DNA of 64,000 bases from Clostridium frigoris (GCF_018861865.1 NZ_JAHLDV010000008.1:61209-125208), one strand, 5' to 3'. Counted from the first letter of the stretch, positions 30,025-39,981 are shown. Notes: a model not told the origin generated them from the sequence alone. Translations and numbers: made by a program.

Positions 30025-31008
30025 CTAATTTATAATATAGTTATTTATTTCTTCCTGCGTTGCAGGTATTGCATCTATAACTCTGTCTAGACTCTCATAA
30101 TCTTTTCCATAACTAATAGATACAACTTTCTCGCCTTGCCCTTTACAATACCTGCCCGTTATTCTTGCTGCAAACTCAATGTCTTCATTTGTAGCAATAC
30201 CTATTATAGCAACTGTAGAACCATTATAGTCCTTAGCTAAAAACATCAAATCTTCCTTTGTTAAAAGTTGTTCTAGAAGATCTCCTTCTTTCTCCGTTCT
30301 TGTAGATATAATCTTTGAATCTTTAGATAACCTAAATTGCCTTCCTATTCTTAGTAATTTAAGATCTCTTTTCGTTGGATTTTCTTTATGATCTAAAAGA
30401 TCCTTAAGCCTTATAGAATAATTAGGTTCTGTAAGTTTACAACCACCGGCAGGTGATGGATAATCTAAAATACCCCACTTACTTGCAAGCTCCATTTGAA
30501 CCTTTCTATTTCTTCCTTCTATATTCATAAGCGCTTCTCTATCGATTAGACCATCTATCTCCATTTGAGTTGGATTAAGATTCCTCGCACATAATGGCCT
30601 TAATATTTTATCTCCTATTCCGGATTCATTTTTTACTACGTCTAAAGATGATCTGTTTTGAGACATAGGTCTTTGATTTAAAACTTCTCCCGTAATAATA
30701 AAATCAGCATGGAATTTTTCGAGTAAATCTCCACAATACCTCATCATCATGGCATGGCAATCAATACAAGGATTCATATTTTTACCATAACCATGTTTTG
30801 GATTTTTCATCATTTGAAAATGTGCATCTGAAAAATCTACAACTTCTAGCGGTATATCTATTTGTTTAACCATTTTCAGTGCATTCTTTTCACCAAAAAA
30901 GTTGGATTTAAAACATATACCAATAACTTCTATTCCTTGTTCTTTCACAAGTTTTGCTGCAAGAGCACTATCAAGGCCTCCAGAAATCATAGCTAAAGCT
31001 GTGGTCAT
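30025..31008 (-). CDS. PP-loop ATP pyrophosphatase, tRNA-thiolation-like
   Basis: A 327-residue protein with the PP-loop ISGGLDSALAAKL (about 8-20) of enzymes that adenylate their substrate, as in MnmA, ThiI and TtcA. A CIDCH pair near residue 88 and a cysteine in SPAGGCKL near residue 192 are placed like the catalytic/persulfide cysteines of MnmA-type thiolases. The C-terminal third (about 225-327) resembles no RNA-binding domain that I know. The likely role is sulfur insertion into tRNA, but the target is unknown. The start at 31008 follows GAGAGAGG; the three 22-bp repeats lie just upstream. Confidence 0.8.
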   Translation of the reverse strand: MTTALAMISGGLDSALAAKLVKEQGIEVIGICFKSNFFGEKNALKMVKQIDIPLEVVDFSDAHFQMMKNPKHGYGKNMNPCIDCHAMMMRYCGDLLEKFHADFIITGEVLNQRPMSQNRSSLDVVKNESGIGDKILRPLCARNLNPTQMEIDGLIDREALMNIEGRNRKVQMELASKWGILDYPSPAGGCKLTEPNYSIRLKDLLDHKENPTKRDLKLLRIGRQFRLSKDSKIISTRTEKEGDLLEQLLTKEDLMFLAKDYNGSTVAIIGIATNEDIEFAARITGRYCKGQGEKVVSISYGKDYESLDRVIDAIPATQEEINNYIIN

Positions 31009-31031
31009 AAGTATTTCGCCTCTCTCCACTA

Positions 31032-31097
31032 TATTCATCTGTTATCACAGCTGTATTCATCTGTTATCTCAGCTATATTCATCTGTTATCTCAGCTG
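31032..31097. repeat. Three tandem 22-bp repeats before the PP-loop gene
   Basis: Units at 31032-31053, 31054-31075 and 31076-31097, based on TATTCATCTGTTATCTCAGC plus two bases, with at most two differences. They fill most of the gap between ddl and the PP-loop gene and lie in the leader just upstream of its ribosome-binding site. Confidence 0.92.
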
Positions 31098-31111
31098 CAT
31101 TCTACCAGTAG

Positions 31112-32143
31112 CTATTTATTGTTTCTTTCAATAGCTAATTTAATAAGCTCATCAATAAGTTCAACATAAGTTTTCCCTGTAGCTTGCCACATTTTAGGGT
31201 ACATACTTATTTTAGTAAAACCTGGTATAGTATTAACTTCATTTAAATAAACATCTTCTGTTTCTTTGTCTACTAAGAAGTCGACTCTTGCCATACCAGC
31301 GCAATCTAATATTTTATAAATTTTTATAGCTATCTCTTTAATGTTCTGTAATTTTGCTTCATTAAATGCTGCAGGTATTAAAAGCTTAGATTCCTCATTT
31401 TTATATTTAGCTTCATAATCATAAAACTCTTTTGCTGGAATTATCTCTCCTGGTATAGTCGCCATTGGATAATCATTGCCAAGGACTCCTACTTCAATTT
31501 CCCTTGCATTAATAGCATGTTCAACTAGAACTTTTCTATCATATTTTAGAGCTTCTCCTACTCCAAATATTAGTTCAGACTTGTTGTGTGCTTTTGTTAT
31601 CCCTACAGAAGACCCCCCATTAGACGGTTTTATAAATACCGGATAACCTAATTTTTTTTCTACATTTTCTGTTAGAGTATCTTTATCTTTTACATATTCG
31701 CTAGCATTTATTACAACATATTCAGCTTGCTTTACATTAAATTTTTCAAGCAAATATTTTGTATAAATCTTATCCATGCAAATAGCAGACGACATTACTC
31801 CAGGACCTACGCAGGGAATATTAGATAATTTACACATACCTTGAATAGTTCCATCTTCTCCAAAGGAACCGTGTAATACTGGGAACACAACATCTACTTC
31901 TTTATTAAATATAAGTTTTTGCCCTTCTGGCACTTTAAAGTACTCGTCCGTTTCCCATTCTCCATTATCTATATTTTCTACCTTACCAGTATATTGAAAC
32001 CATAACCCATCCTTAGTTATTCCTATAGGGTATATGTCATATTTCGTTTGATCAATATTTTTTAATACTGATGTTGCTGACGCTCTAGAAACTTCATGTT
32101 CTGTAGACTGTCCACCAAATAATACCGCTAATCTCTTTTTCAT
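31112..32143 (-). CDS. ddl: D-alanine--D-alanine ligase
   Basis: A 343-residue ATP-grasp ligase that makes the D-Ala-D-Ala end of the peptidoglycan precursor. N-terminal VLFGGQSTEHEVS, the glycine-rich loop KPSNGGSSVGITKAH, and the C-terminal metal site VYLNEVNTIPGFTKIS are intact. AAGGAGAGA precedes two in-frame ATGs; the one at 32143 has better spacing. The normal length and motifs give no sign of a D-Lac/D-Ser-type ligase, but I cannot exclude it. Confidence 0.96.
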   Translation of the reverse strand: MKKRLAVLFGGQSTEHEVSRASATSVLKNIDQTKYDIYPIGITKDGLWFQYTGKVENIDNGEWETDEYFKVPEGQKLIFNKEVDVVFPVLHGSFGEDGTIQGMCKLSNIPCVGPGVMSSAICMDKIYTKYLLEKFNVKQAEYVVINASEYVKDKDTLTENVEKKLGYPVFIKPSNGGSSVGITKAHNKSELIFGVGEALKYDRKVLVEHAINAREIEVGVLGNDYPMATIPGEIIPAKEFYDYEAKYKNEESKLLIPAAFNEAKLQNIKEIAIKIYKILDCAGMARVDFLVDKETEDVYLNEVNTIPGFTKISMYPKMWQATGKTYVELIDELIKLAIERNNK

Positions 32144-32324
32144 AAACATTCTCTCCTTATAACCATAATTACTATTATACTAATATTAAAAACATAAGTT
32201 TACTAAATAAACTTAATATAATTCTTACCGATTTTTTTAATATAGTTCATATTATATCATTGTGCATACTACTTTGTATTTTAATTTTTTAACTTCACCG
32301 TATATAATAACACAACTTGAAATT

Positions 32325-32460
32325 TTAACAACATTTTGGAAGCTTCAAATCTGCCATCTTCTATAATTTGCAGTTGTCTAGCCCAGTAAAATTGCTTTGC
32401 TGGCAGTCTAAATCTGCTTCCAAAGTTGTTAATTTTCAGCGACCCAGGAGATGATTTAAT
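32325..32460 (+). repeat. Dispersed 108-bp inverted-repeat element, copy 1
   Basis: The core 32325-32432 begins TTAACAACATTTTGGAAGC and ends with its near complement GCTTCCAAAGTTGTTAA. It matches the reverse complement of 55251-55358 with about eight mismatches, and similarity continues about 28 bases past the right end (CAGGAGATGATTTAAT). The middle (CAGTTGTCTAGCCCAGTAAA) is identical in both. It explains most of the 430-base gap between ddl and ypeB; the rest is AT-rich. Confidence 0.92.
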
Positions 32461-32573
32461 GGTAATTTCAAAATAATTAAATAGAAGAAAGGATATATCT
32501 GCACTTTCTACACATATATCCTTTCTATAAGTTACTATCCTAAACATTTATGCCCATATAACCTTCCATATTG

Positions 32574-33944
32574 CTAAATTGTTAGCTTTCCATTAGGTGT
32601 ATCAATTATTTCTATTATTCTTTGTTCATAACCAGTACTAGCATTAATATATACTATAAAATCCTTTCCCTTATATGACCCCAAGAATTCATAACACAAA
32701 ACTTCTTTATTAGTCTCCGTAGGTATAATAACTAAACTAACTTTATTTATTTTTAGCCTTGCACCAACTTTTTCTCGTGCTTTAGTTTCTGTTATTTTCG
32801 GAGTAATCATTTCCCTCTTTTCTACATGTGAAACTAAAAATTTTTCAGATTCAATTCCTATAATACTACCATCATCTAGAGCAATTTTAAGTTTTACTTG
32901 ATCTGTATAAATTGCTACATTATTTTGTTTATACACATAACTTACCACCGCTGTATTCCCATAGTTCAGAGTATATGTAGGCTCCATGTTTTTATATCCT
33001 ATTTTGAAAAGAAACTTACTTCCACCTTCTATTGCTTTTGGGATATTTAATGTTGGTTTACCCAAAGTTCTATTATCCAATAAATAAACTACCTTACCAC
33101 CATTTTTGCTTATCTCTATTACTGTTTTAGTATCACCTTTATCTCTCCCTTTAAATGATATATAAAACGTATAAGTTGGTATCTTTGTCTTTCCAGCTTG
33201 TGACTTATATTCAATCTTTTCAATTTTGTCCTTTCCAAACATATTGTTTATAACTTCAACCGCATTTTTTTCACTAACTTCCTTTTGGGACAATACTTTA
33301 GGCTTTGTTTCGACGATATTATCAGAAAAAGGCCCATCATAAATTAATGCCGGATACTGCACTATTTGCTTTTGTATGCCTGTAAACTTTTTAGTCACAA
33401 GATCATCTTCTGTTTTTGTAAGAGCTATGCTACTTTTTTTCCTGATTTCTCCCCATTTAACTTTACCATCATTAATTTGCGAAAGAACACCATTTAATTG
33501 TTCTTGAAGTGTGTATGATTGTATTTCCAAAGTATCAATTAATGCATACTGTTTATCATTAAGTTTCTTTCCTTCCGATGCTGATTGAGCTAAAGTATAA
33601 CAAAAGTCTCCTACTTGAGTTAAAAATTTACTAGTATCCCCAACAACTGATTGATCAATTGGCAACGAATGCAATTTATCATTTGCAGTAGCAGAATATC
33701 TGAAAATTTCTTCAAATACTATTATACTTTGCTCAGGGGAACCAACAATAGCGGACTTACCTAAATTTACTCTTATATTTTGTACAGAGTCAACAAGTTC
33801 ATACATATTTTTACTATACTGTCCCTGAAGATAATTTCTATAATCTAGTCTTTCCAAAAACATTAATATAGCAAACGTAGTTGAAAACACAATAATTATA
33901 GTTACAACACTTGTATACAAAATTCTTTTCTTTGACATTTTCAT
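32574..33944 (-). CDS. ypeB: Germination protein YpeB
   Basis: A 456-residue spore membrane/cortex protein with one N-terminal anchor (about 8-29), a helical domain (about 30-190) and three PepSY-like repeats toward the C-terminus. YpeB normally protects and localises the cortex-lytic enzyme SleB, whose gene usually sits next door; no sleB is present here, and spoIIR is the upstream neighbour. AGGAGGAAAACAT precedes the ATG. The assignment rests on architecture and length. Confidence 0.88.
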   Translation of the reverse strand: MKMSKKRILYTSVVTIIIVFSTTFAILMFLERLDYRNYLQGQYSKNMYELVDSVQNIRVNLGKSAIVGSPEQSIIVFEEIFRYSATANDKLHSLPIDQSVVGDTSKFLTQVGDFCYTLAQSASEGKKLNDKQYALIDTLEIQSYTLQEQLNGVLSQINDGKVKWGEIRKKSSIALTKTEDDLVTKKFTGIQKQIVQYPALIYDGPFSDNIVETKPKVLSQKEVSEKNAVEVINNMFGKDKIEKIEYKSQAGKTKIPTYTFYISFKGRDKGDTKTVIEISKNGGKVVYLLDNRTLGKPTLNIPKAIEGGSKFLFKIGYKNMEPTYTLNYGNTAVVSYVYKQNNVAIYTDQVKLKIALDDGSIIGIESEKFLVSHVEKREMITPKITETKAREKVGARLKINKVSLVIIPTETNKEVLCYEFLGSYKGKDFIVYINASTGYEQRIIEIIDTPNGKLTI

Positions 33945-34025
33945 ATGTTTTCCTCCTGATATTTTACAAGGTGGTATATAAAAATCATTAATTTTTATAT
34001 GCCATATTAGCTATTTGATTTATTC

Positions 34026-34655
34026 TTAGCCAAATAATTTAGTAAAAATTTCTCCTAGTTTAAATTTTACAACTATTTTTTTGCTACTAACAGTGTTATC
34101 TACCACACTATATTCATCATCTGATAATACTGTTTTCATTTCTTTTTCAGTTTTTTCATAAGACACATTACCTTTTGTAATATCTACAAAACATAGCGGA
34201 GGAAACATTACACACCACCAGTTTTGCCCTGTGCCCGTTCCAATAATTATTCTGTATGCCTCATATTTGCCTTGAGGTAAAGTTATATTTCCATAGGTTT
34301 TAACCGGGAAATATTCTTCTGATAGAGAGGTAGCTACTGAATATTTAAACCCATTTTCTTTTATAACTTTCTGCGCAATTATTTTGATATTTTCGTTTTC
34401 ATTATTTATAATTTTTCTTGATTCTTTTATATTTTTACAATCCACAATTTTTGGTGATATATATTTTAAAACAGAATCTCTTACTTTTAATTTTATATTT
34501 TGATCTATTTTATCATCACTATTAGCTATTACATGAAATCTTATAAGTTTACTCGCAACATCGCTTTGGCTTGCTTTCCCACTTGTACTCGTTGAATTTA
34601 GAGCTATTAAAATTATAATCATTACGGCAAAACTTGTTAATATAAATTTTTTCAT
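34026..34655 (-). CDS. spoIIR: Stage II sporulation protein R
   Basis: A 209-residue secreted signalling protein: a signal segment at about 4-22, then the family motifs RFHVIANSDD, KLKVRDSVL and QNWWCVMFPPLCFVD. SpoIIR is made in the forespore under sigma-F, crosses into the intermembrane space and triggers SpoIIGA to process pro-sigma-E in the mother cell. GGGGGGATAAAC precedes the ATG. It lies between gerAC and ypeB. Confidence 0.95.
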   Translation of the reverse strand: MKKFILTSFAVMIIILIALNSTSTSGKASQSDVASKLIRFHVIANSDDKIDQNIKLKVRDSVLKYISPKIVDCKNIKESRKIINNENENIKIIAQKVIKENGFKYSVATSLSEEYFPVKTYGNITLPQGKYEAYRIIIGTGTGQNWWCVMFPPLCFVDITKGNVSYEKTEKEMKTVLSDDEYSVVDNTVSSKKIVVKFKLGEIFTKLFG

Positions 34656-34717
34656 GTTTATCCCCCCCGGATATAATAAATCTATATTAATATCATTACC
34701 ATATTATGTAATTGTAT

Positions 34718-35887
34718 TCATTGAACCGCTCCAATTCTACGAATTTCAGTATCAACAATTACTTTTACTGATATTTTTTTATACTCTTCATCCCATTTAT
34801 TTCCTATTTTTTCCCACAAAGCTGGTTTAAATTTTTCTATATATTCTCTGGTACCAAAGGGATCTATCCCAAATTCTTTTATAGCAATTTCCATAATTTT
34901 TTCACATTCTTTACTAATAGACTTATTAAAATTATTTTGTAACCTTTGTAACTCACCTTTATCAAGTATTTTTTTACCTACATAATATTCACTTATCTGC
35001 CCCTCAAGGTTTATATTTACATTGATAACTAATTTGTTTCCTTCTTCAACAACTTTCATTTTTCTTGTATATCCATCTATCACATAATCGACAGGATGAC
35101 CATCCACATATATTACTTTTTTACCAACCTTAAACTTACCATTTAGCAATTGAATATCTAATAATTCAATTGGCGTAAAATATCCTTTTAACTCATAACC
35201 TTTAATTATGGCAGCCCCCGTTAACATCAATTCATTTTTTCCCTTATCTATCGTTATTCTAGGCAATAGGGCATTGCCATTTTCACTTAATAATATAAGC
35301 AATTCATTTAAAGTAGTGCTCATAATTCTAGAATTTCTTTTGCTATTATCCATAAGTCCTGAAATATAATATTGTGAACTATTTTCAGTCATAGGTTTAA
35401 ATTTTACATAATCTTGTGCTGAACCGTCCGAAACAACAACCTGCATCATCCTATTTATATTAGGATTTCGCTGCATGTAATCTATTATTTCTTTAACAGT
35501 ATCCTTATGTTTTAATAAATTACTACTTAATATTAAAAGCTTGGTATGTCCCATGTATATATCTCTACTACTTTTAGCGGTAGCTTCAGAATATGCATCC
35601 TCCATAGAATAGGCGTCAGTATTAATATACTTATCCAAGGCACTTTTACCTGTTACGAGCATACTCATGTCTGGAAATCCATAAGTTACATTGATTTTCT
35701 TAATTTGCCTCTCAGCAAATGGCTCATCCGACTTAATACTTTTTAACACCTTCTCTTTACTAATATCTTCTCCAGCATCAACAGCTATAGTAGATATGAA
35801 GTTCCGCCTATCTATTTCCACTTTATCCCAACATCCACTCAATAAAATACAACTTAGAATTATTGGTAAAATCTTTTTAAATTTCAT
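34718..35887 (-). CDS. gerAC: Spore germination receptor lipoprotein, GerAC family
   Basis: A 389-residue Ger(x)C lipoprotein: signal peptide ending in the lipobox LSGC (Cys19) followed by WDKVEIDRR, the usual start of the mature protein. It is the C subunit of the inner-membrane germinant receptor, exposed on the outer face. AAGGGGGAAGAG precedes the ATG, which overlaps the gerAB end by 11 bases, so translation is coupled. Confidence 0.94.
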   Translation of the reverse strand: MKFKKILPIILSCILLSGCWDKVEIDRRNFISTIAVDAGEDISKEKVLKSIKSDEPFAERQIKKINVTYGFPDMSMLVTGKSALDKYINTDAYSMEDAYSEATAKSSRDIYMGHTKLLILSSNLLKHKDTVKEIIDYMQRNPNINRMMQVVVSDGSAQDYVKFKPMTENSSQYYISGLMDNSKRNSRIMSTTLNELLILLSENGNALLPRITIDKGKNELMLTGAAIIKGYELKGYFTPIELLDIQLLNGKFKVGKKVIYVDGHPVDYVIDGYTRKMKVVEEGNKLVINVNINLEGQISEYYVGKKILDKGELQRLQNNFNKSISKECEKIMEIAIKEFGIDPFGTREYIEKFKPALWEKIGNKWDEEYKKISVKVIVDTEIRRIGAVQ

Positions 35888-36992
35888 CTATGCTCTTCCC
35901 CCTTCCGCGTTCTTTACTTTTACCTATAATTAATATAAGTATTGGTAACACTACAAAAAGAAATATTGCTGTTAATAAAACAGGGTTAGTTTTGAATTGC
36001 AAATTATAAATTTCAGCTATATTTTTTGGATATAAAGCTATGACATAAATAATAGGCATAATTAACAGTGAGGATAACTTATTATCTTTTAACTTAGCTA
36101 CATTTTTTACAATTTCACATGAGAAGAAATACGTATTAACAAATGTTGTGAAATAAAAAAATATCCAAAATGCCATAACTACTCCTTCCCAATGTTCTAT
36201 AAATGTGTCTGGTATAGAAAGTGACTTTATCATGGTAATAGTTGGCCATAATATCACTTTACTCTGTGCTTTGGAAAATACCGCTAAAACAAGAATCATT
36301 ATTATAAAATAAAATATTGTTACAAATGTTATGCTCTTTTTTAGCACACCCAAAGAAGTTTTCTTGTTTTTAGCATAGGGAAGAACGAGGTATACTATTT
36401 CTATTCCACCAAAACTAAACAGAATATATTTAGAAGCCTTAAAATATTCAAATGGTTTATTGTGAAGTACTGGCAATAAGTTCGTGAAGTCCGCATTTAT
36501 TACTGTAAGAATTAGCACTGCAAAGGCTGGAATAAACATAACCCAAAATGATATTTCATTAAACTTAATTAAATCACCTATTTCACCTCTTACTAAATAT
36601 GTCCCCGTCAAAATAGTAATCATTAAAATAAATTCTGTAGGAGTTCGCCTTAATAAATATAATTTAATTACTTCGACAAATTCCCTCATCCCAAGGGAAA
36701 CAATGAATATGCTATAAATTGAAAAAGTAACAGCAAATATCCCTCCGAGGAGCTTACCAAAATTATTTTGTAATATACTTGTGAGATCCTCAAAGTTATT
36801 CCTCTTCATTACTCTGTATATAAGATGCAATAATAAAAAAATTACTATCCCACAAATTATAGTAAGTATCCATGCATCACTACCTACTTTATCTATGACT
36901 TCCCTTGGCGCTGAAAATATTCCTACACCAACTATGGCTACCACAACGGTTGTAAATATTCCAAAATCCTCAACTTTTTCTCTATCTGTCAT
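35877..36992 (-). CDS. gerAB: Spore germination receptor permease, GerAB family
   Basis: A 372-residue, ten-helix membrane protein of the endospore-germination permease family (APC superfamily), thought to bind the germinant. The first helix begins after EDFGIFTTVVVAIVGVGIF, and GTYLVRGEIG lies in the middle as in other GerAB proteins. The start is an ATG at 36992, 13 bases after GGAGG; the alternative start at 37028 precedes that site. It lies between gerAA and gerAC in one operon. Confidence 0.94.
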   Translation of the reverse strand: MTDREKVEDFGIFTTVVVAIVGVGIFSAPREVIDKVGSDAWILTIICGIVIFLLLHLIYRVMKRNNFEDLTSILQNNFGKLLGGIFAVTFSIYSIFIVSLGMREFVEVIKLYLLRRTPTEFILMITILTGTYLVRGEIGDLIKFNEISFWVMFIPAFAVLILTVINADFTNLLPVLHNKPFEYFKASKYILFSFGGIEIVYLVLPYAKNKKTSLGVLKKSITFVTIFYFIIMILVLAVFSKAQSKVILWPTITMIKSLSIPDTFIEHWEGVVMAFWIFFYFTTFVNTYFFSCEIVKNVAKLKDNKLSSLLIMPIIYVIALYPKNIAEIYNLQFKTNPVLLTAIFLFVVLPILILIIGKSKERGRGKSIDEI

Positions 36993-37029
36993 ATTATAAT
37001 ATTCACCTCCAAATAAAAAACGGTTCAAA

Positions 37030-38490
37030 CTATTTCTGTCTTATCTTATCTCCTGTTTCCATGTATTTAGGCCTTTCTTTTAGCTCAGATATGGGCTCTC
37101 TAATATACATATCTTTTAAATCTTTAATATTAGTATTAACTGCTGGAGCCAAATAAGGCACTCCGAAGCTCTTCATTCTAACCAGATGAATAAGAAGTAC
37201 AATGAGACCAATCATTATCCCATAAAAGCCTATAATCGCTGAAGCTATAATAAGTAAAAATCTAACAAATCTAAAAGCTGTTGCCACCTCATAGTTAGGA
37301 GTTACAAATGTAGTAATAGCAGTAATCGCCACAATAATTATCATTATTGGACTAACTATTCCTGCACTTACTGCCGACTGGCCTATAACAAGCCCTCCAA
37401 CAATACCGATAGTAGCTCCAATAGGCCTTGGCAATCTAACCACAGCCTCCATAAGCAGTGCAAAAAATATTTCCATCATTATAGCCTCTATAAATGCCGG
37501 GAATGGCACACCTTCCCTTGAGGCTGCTATGGCATAGGCTAATTTAGTGGGTATTATCTCTGCATGATAAGATGTAATTGCTACATAAAGTGCAGGCGCA
37601 GTAAGGGAAATAAATATAGCTAGCATCCTTATAAATCTAACTATAGAACCATGCATCCATCTTTGATAATAATCATCAGGTGATTGAAACAAATTAGGCA
37701 ATGTTGCTGGTACTATAATTGCAAATGGAGAATTATCCACAAGAATTGCTATTCTTCCCTCATATAAAGCTGCAGCGACTACATCCGGTCTCTCCGTACT
37801 TTGTATTTGAGGAAAAGGAGAATATTTATTATCCTCTATTAGCTGCTCTATGTATGCACTATCGAAAACTGCATCAATGTTTATTTTATCGATTCGGTGC
37901 TCAAGTTCATCGAGTACTCCTTTATTTGCTATATCATCAATATACATAATAACCACATCTGTTTTAGATCTAGTCCCTAAAGTATTACGCTTAATTCGTA
38001 GCCTCGTATCTCTAATTCGTCTTCTAATTAAAGCAGTATTAAATCTTATAGTTTCTGTAAACCCTTCCCGGGCACCGCGAATTACAGTTTCACCAGATGG
38101 ATCACCCACCCCTCTAGCAGGCCAAGAACGTGAAGCAATAACATAGGCACAATCTAAATTATCTATAAACATTAATGTGTCCCCTGAAAGTGCAGCATTA
38201 ACTCCTTCACTCATTTTTTTGACTTCTCGCATATCAGTTACCGCAAGAATATTGTCTTTTATTTGTTCTACATCCTGTATTCCCTTTGAGGCAAGCATTA
38301 ATGGCTCTAATACATAATGATCAAGCAGCATTTTATCTGCCATTCCGTCTATATAGACCAATGATGCCTTCCACTTTTCCACATTGAAAGTTCTAAAAAT
38401 CATATCTGAGTTATCTTGTAAAAGATCTTTTAAGTACTCAATATTTTTTTCTGCTTTTAATTCAATTTTATCGTTTATTGTTTCCTTCAT
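37030..38490 (-). CDS. gerAA: Spore germination receptor protein, GerAA family
   Basis: A 486-residue A subunit. The N-terminal soluble domain (about 1-285) includes GDTLMFIDNLDCAYVIASRSWPARGVGDPSGE and leads to SPFPQIQSTERPDVVAAAL; the C-terminal half has four to five membrane helices with VVRLPRPIGATIGIVGGLVIG. AAGGAGGTGAAGCAT precedes the ATG at 38490. Gene order A-B-C is complete and unbroken, so the receptor is likely functional; its germinant cannot be read from sequence. Confidence 0.95.
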   Translation of the reverse strand: MKETINDKIELKAEKNIEYLKDLLQDNSDMIFRTFNVEKWKASLVYIDGMADKMLLDHYVLEPLMLASKGIQDVEQIKDNILAVTDMREVKKMSEGVNAALSGDTLMFIDNLDCAYVIASRSWPARGVGDPSGETVIRGAREGFTETIRFNTALIRRRIRDTRLRIKRNTLGTRSKTDVVIMYIDDIANKGVLDELEHRIDKINIDAVFDSAYIEQLIEDNKYSPFPQIQSTERPDVVAAALYEGRIAILVDNSPFAIIVPATLPNLFQSPDDYYQRWMHGSIVRFIRMLAIFISLTAPALYVAITSYHAEIIPTKLAYAIAASREGVPFPAFIEAIMMEIFFALLMEAVVRLPRPIGATIGIVGGLVIGQSAVSAGIVSPIMIIIVAITAITTFVTPNYEVATAFRFVRFLLIIASAIIGFYGIMIGLIVLLIHLVRMKSFGVPYLAPAVNTNIKDLKDMYIREPISELKERPKYMETGDKIRQK

Positions 38491-38524
38491 ATGCTTCACC
38501 TCCTTATGTGTGTAATCTAACTAT

Positions 38525-38725
38525 TCATATTTTTAAAAATATCCACCTGAGTACAAATAAAGTAATAGCTATAATAATTGAGGCCCATCCTAATATATGT
38601 GCTTTTCTGCTAAGGATTACTACGCCAGACTTTTTAAAAAATCTTACGTCTACGCTAAGTACCACACTACCTTCAATTAGCATCATTATTAAAAAATATA
38701 TATCAAACAAACCTAATATTCTCAT
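38525..38725 (-). CDS. Small two-helix membrane protein upstream of gerAA
   Basis: A 66-residue protein with two hydrophobic segments (about 6-26 and 44-63) joined by a basic loop. It precedes gerAA by 34 bases and may be its operon's first gene. I have a tentative memory of a small clostridial family (CLC_0170-like) of this size and location but cannot confirm it. The ATG at 38725 follows AAGGAGTTGAAA. It could be an accessory subunit of the germinant receptor, like the small D proteins in some ger operons; that is inference. Confidence 0.7.
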   Translation of the reverse strand: MRILGLFDIYFLIMMLIEGSVVLSVDVRFFKKSGVVILSRKAHILGWASIIIAITLFVLRWIFLKI

Positions 38726-38861
38726 TTTCAACTCCTTGTTTTAGTATAATTAGAAGAATAATTCATGTTATGAAAAACCTATACTGCAATATTATTTTTA
38801 TTACCTAGCTAGTTTTTACGACACTTGCAAAAAATATTCACTTAGATACATGATAATAAAT

Positions 38862-38907
38862 ATAAAGAACGTGTAAAAATCACAAATGATTTTTACACGT
38901 TCTTTAT
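38862..38907. terminator. Terminator between ispE and the ger operon
   Basis: A perfect 21-bp stem with the loop CAAA (arms 38862-38882 and 38887-38907). It lies 20 bases past the ispE stop on the minus strand; the T tail is broken by A's. Confidence 0.88.
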
Positions 38908-38927
38908 GTTTTCCTAAAAAATTATAT

Positions 38928-39770
38928 TTAAATTGTTCTTGTTAAATATATTTCTTTATATTGAGTTTTAAATTTATCATAACACCTTTGGGCTTTTAAC
39001 ATATCATCAAAGAAAGCAAATATCGTAGGTCCACTTCCACTCATCATAGACCCCATTGCACCCATTTTAATCATATCTTCTTTTATCCTTTTAAGCACAG
39101 GATATTTTCTTAAAGTAACATTTTCAAGCAAGTTTTTCATGCCATTACACACATTCTCTAACTTTTCTTCTTCCATAGCCTTAATTATTGCATCAGTATC
39201 TGGATGCTTAAAAATTTTGGTAACATCTAAATTTTTAAAAACTTCCTTTGTTGACACTCCAAAATTAGGTTTAACCAATACTAAAATTTGATTTTTAAAA
39301 GGCGTAAGAGGAGTAATAATTTCTCCTATCCCTTCACAGAGTGCTGTTCCTCCCATTATGCAATAAGGAACATCTGCCCCTATTTTCACGCCTAGCTTCA
39401 TAAGTTCATTAATATCTACATCTATTTTAAAGAGCTCCGGGAGCGCTTTTAAAACAGCTGCTGCATCTGCACTTCCACCTGCCATACCTGCGGCAACCGG
39501 AATGTTTTTTTTAAGATATATGTTTATTCCTTCATGAATATTATAAGTATCCATAAAAAGTTGTGCAGCTTTATATACTAAATTTTTCTCATCTGTAGGT
39601 ATGTAAGGTTTATTACAGCTTATATTAATACCTTTATTACATTTTTGAAAGGACATAGAATCATATAAATCTACATTTTGCATAATCATTTTTAGTAAAT
39701 GATACCCATCTTCTCTTTTACCTACTACATCTAAAGATATGTTTATTTTTCCATAAGCTTTTACTAACAT
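38928..39770 (-). CDS. ispE: 4-diphosphocytidyl-2-C-methyl-D-erythritol kinase
   Basis: A 280-residue GHMP kinase of the MEP pathway to isoprenoids. The N-terminal KAYGKINISLDV, the ATP loop VAAGMAGGSADAAA and the C-terminal GSMMSGSGPTIFAFF are intact. TTGGAGGAAAAGC precedes the ATG. IspE supplies the undecaprenyl lipid used by the wall enzymes elsewhere in this window. Confidence 0.97.
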   Translation of the reverse strand: MLVKAYGKINISLDVVGKREDGYHLLKMIMQNVDLYDSMSFQKCNKGINISCNKPYIPTDEKNLVYKAAQLFMDTYNIHEGINIYLKKNIPVAAGMAGGSADAAAVLKALPELFKIDVDINELMKLGVKIGADVPYCIMGGTALCEGIGEIITPLTPFKNQILVLVKPNFGVSTKEVFKNLDVTKIFKHPDTDAIIKAMEEEKLENVCNGMKNLLENVTLRKYPVLKRIKEDMIKMGAMGSMMSGSGPTIFAFFDDMLKAQRCYDKFKTQYKEIYLTRTI

Positions 39771-39895
39771 GCTTTTCCTCCAACTCTTATTACCAGTTTC
39801 TCAAGTTACCGCTTAACTGAAATGTCATTAAAATTAGTATATTACAACATAATTAATATTGCTACACATAATTTAAAATAATATACTATAATTAA

Positions 39896-39929
39896 AGCCC
39901 CAATGTGTTATTTAAAGCACATTGGGGCT
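39896..39929 (-). terminator. Terminator after the SipL-type coat gene
   Basis: AGCCCCAATGTG and CACATTGGGGCT form a perfect 12-bp GC-containing stem with a ten-base loop, 52 bases past the stop, followed on the minus strand by TTTAATT. Confidence 0.85.
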
Positions 39930-39981
39930 AATTATATCTAAAAGAAATATCCATCTTTTTTAAGATGATAAAGCATTTTAG

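Noticed and set aside
32281..32547. An 88-codon minus-strand ORF between ddl and ypeB
   Set aside because: Most of it coincides with the 108-bp dispersed element, the second copy of which does not preserve the frame, and there is no ribosome-binding site.
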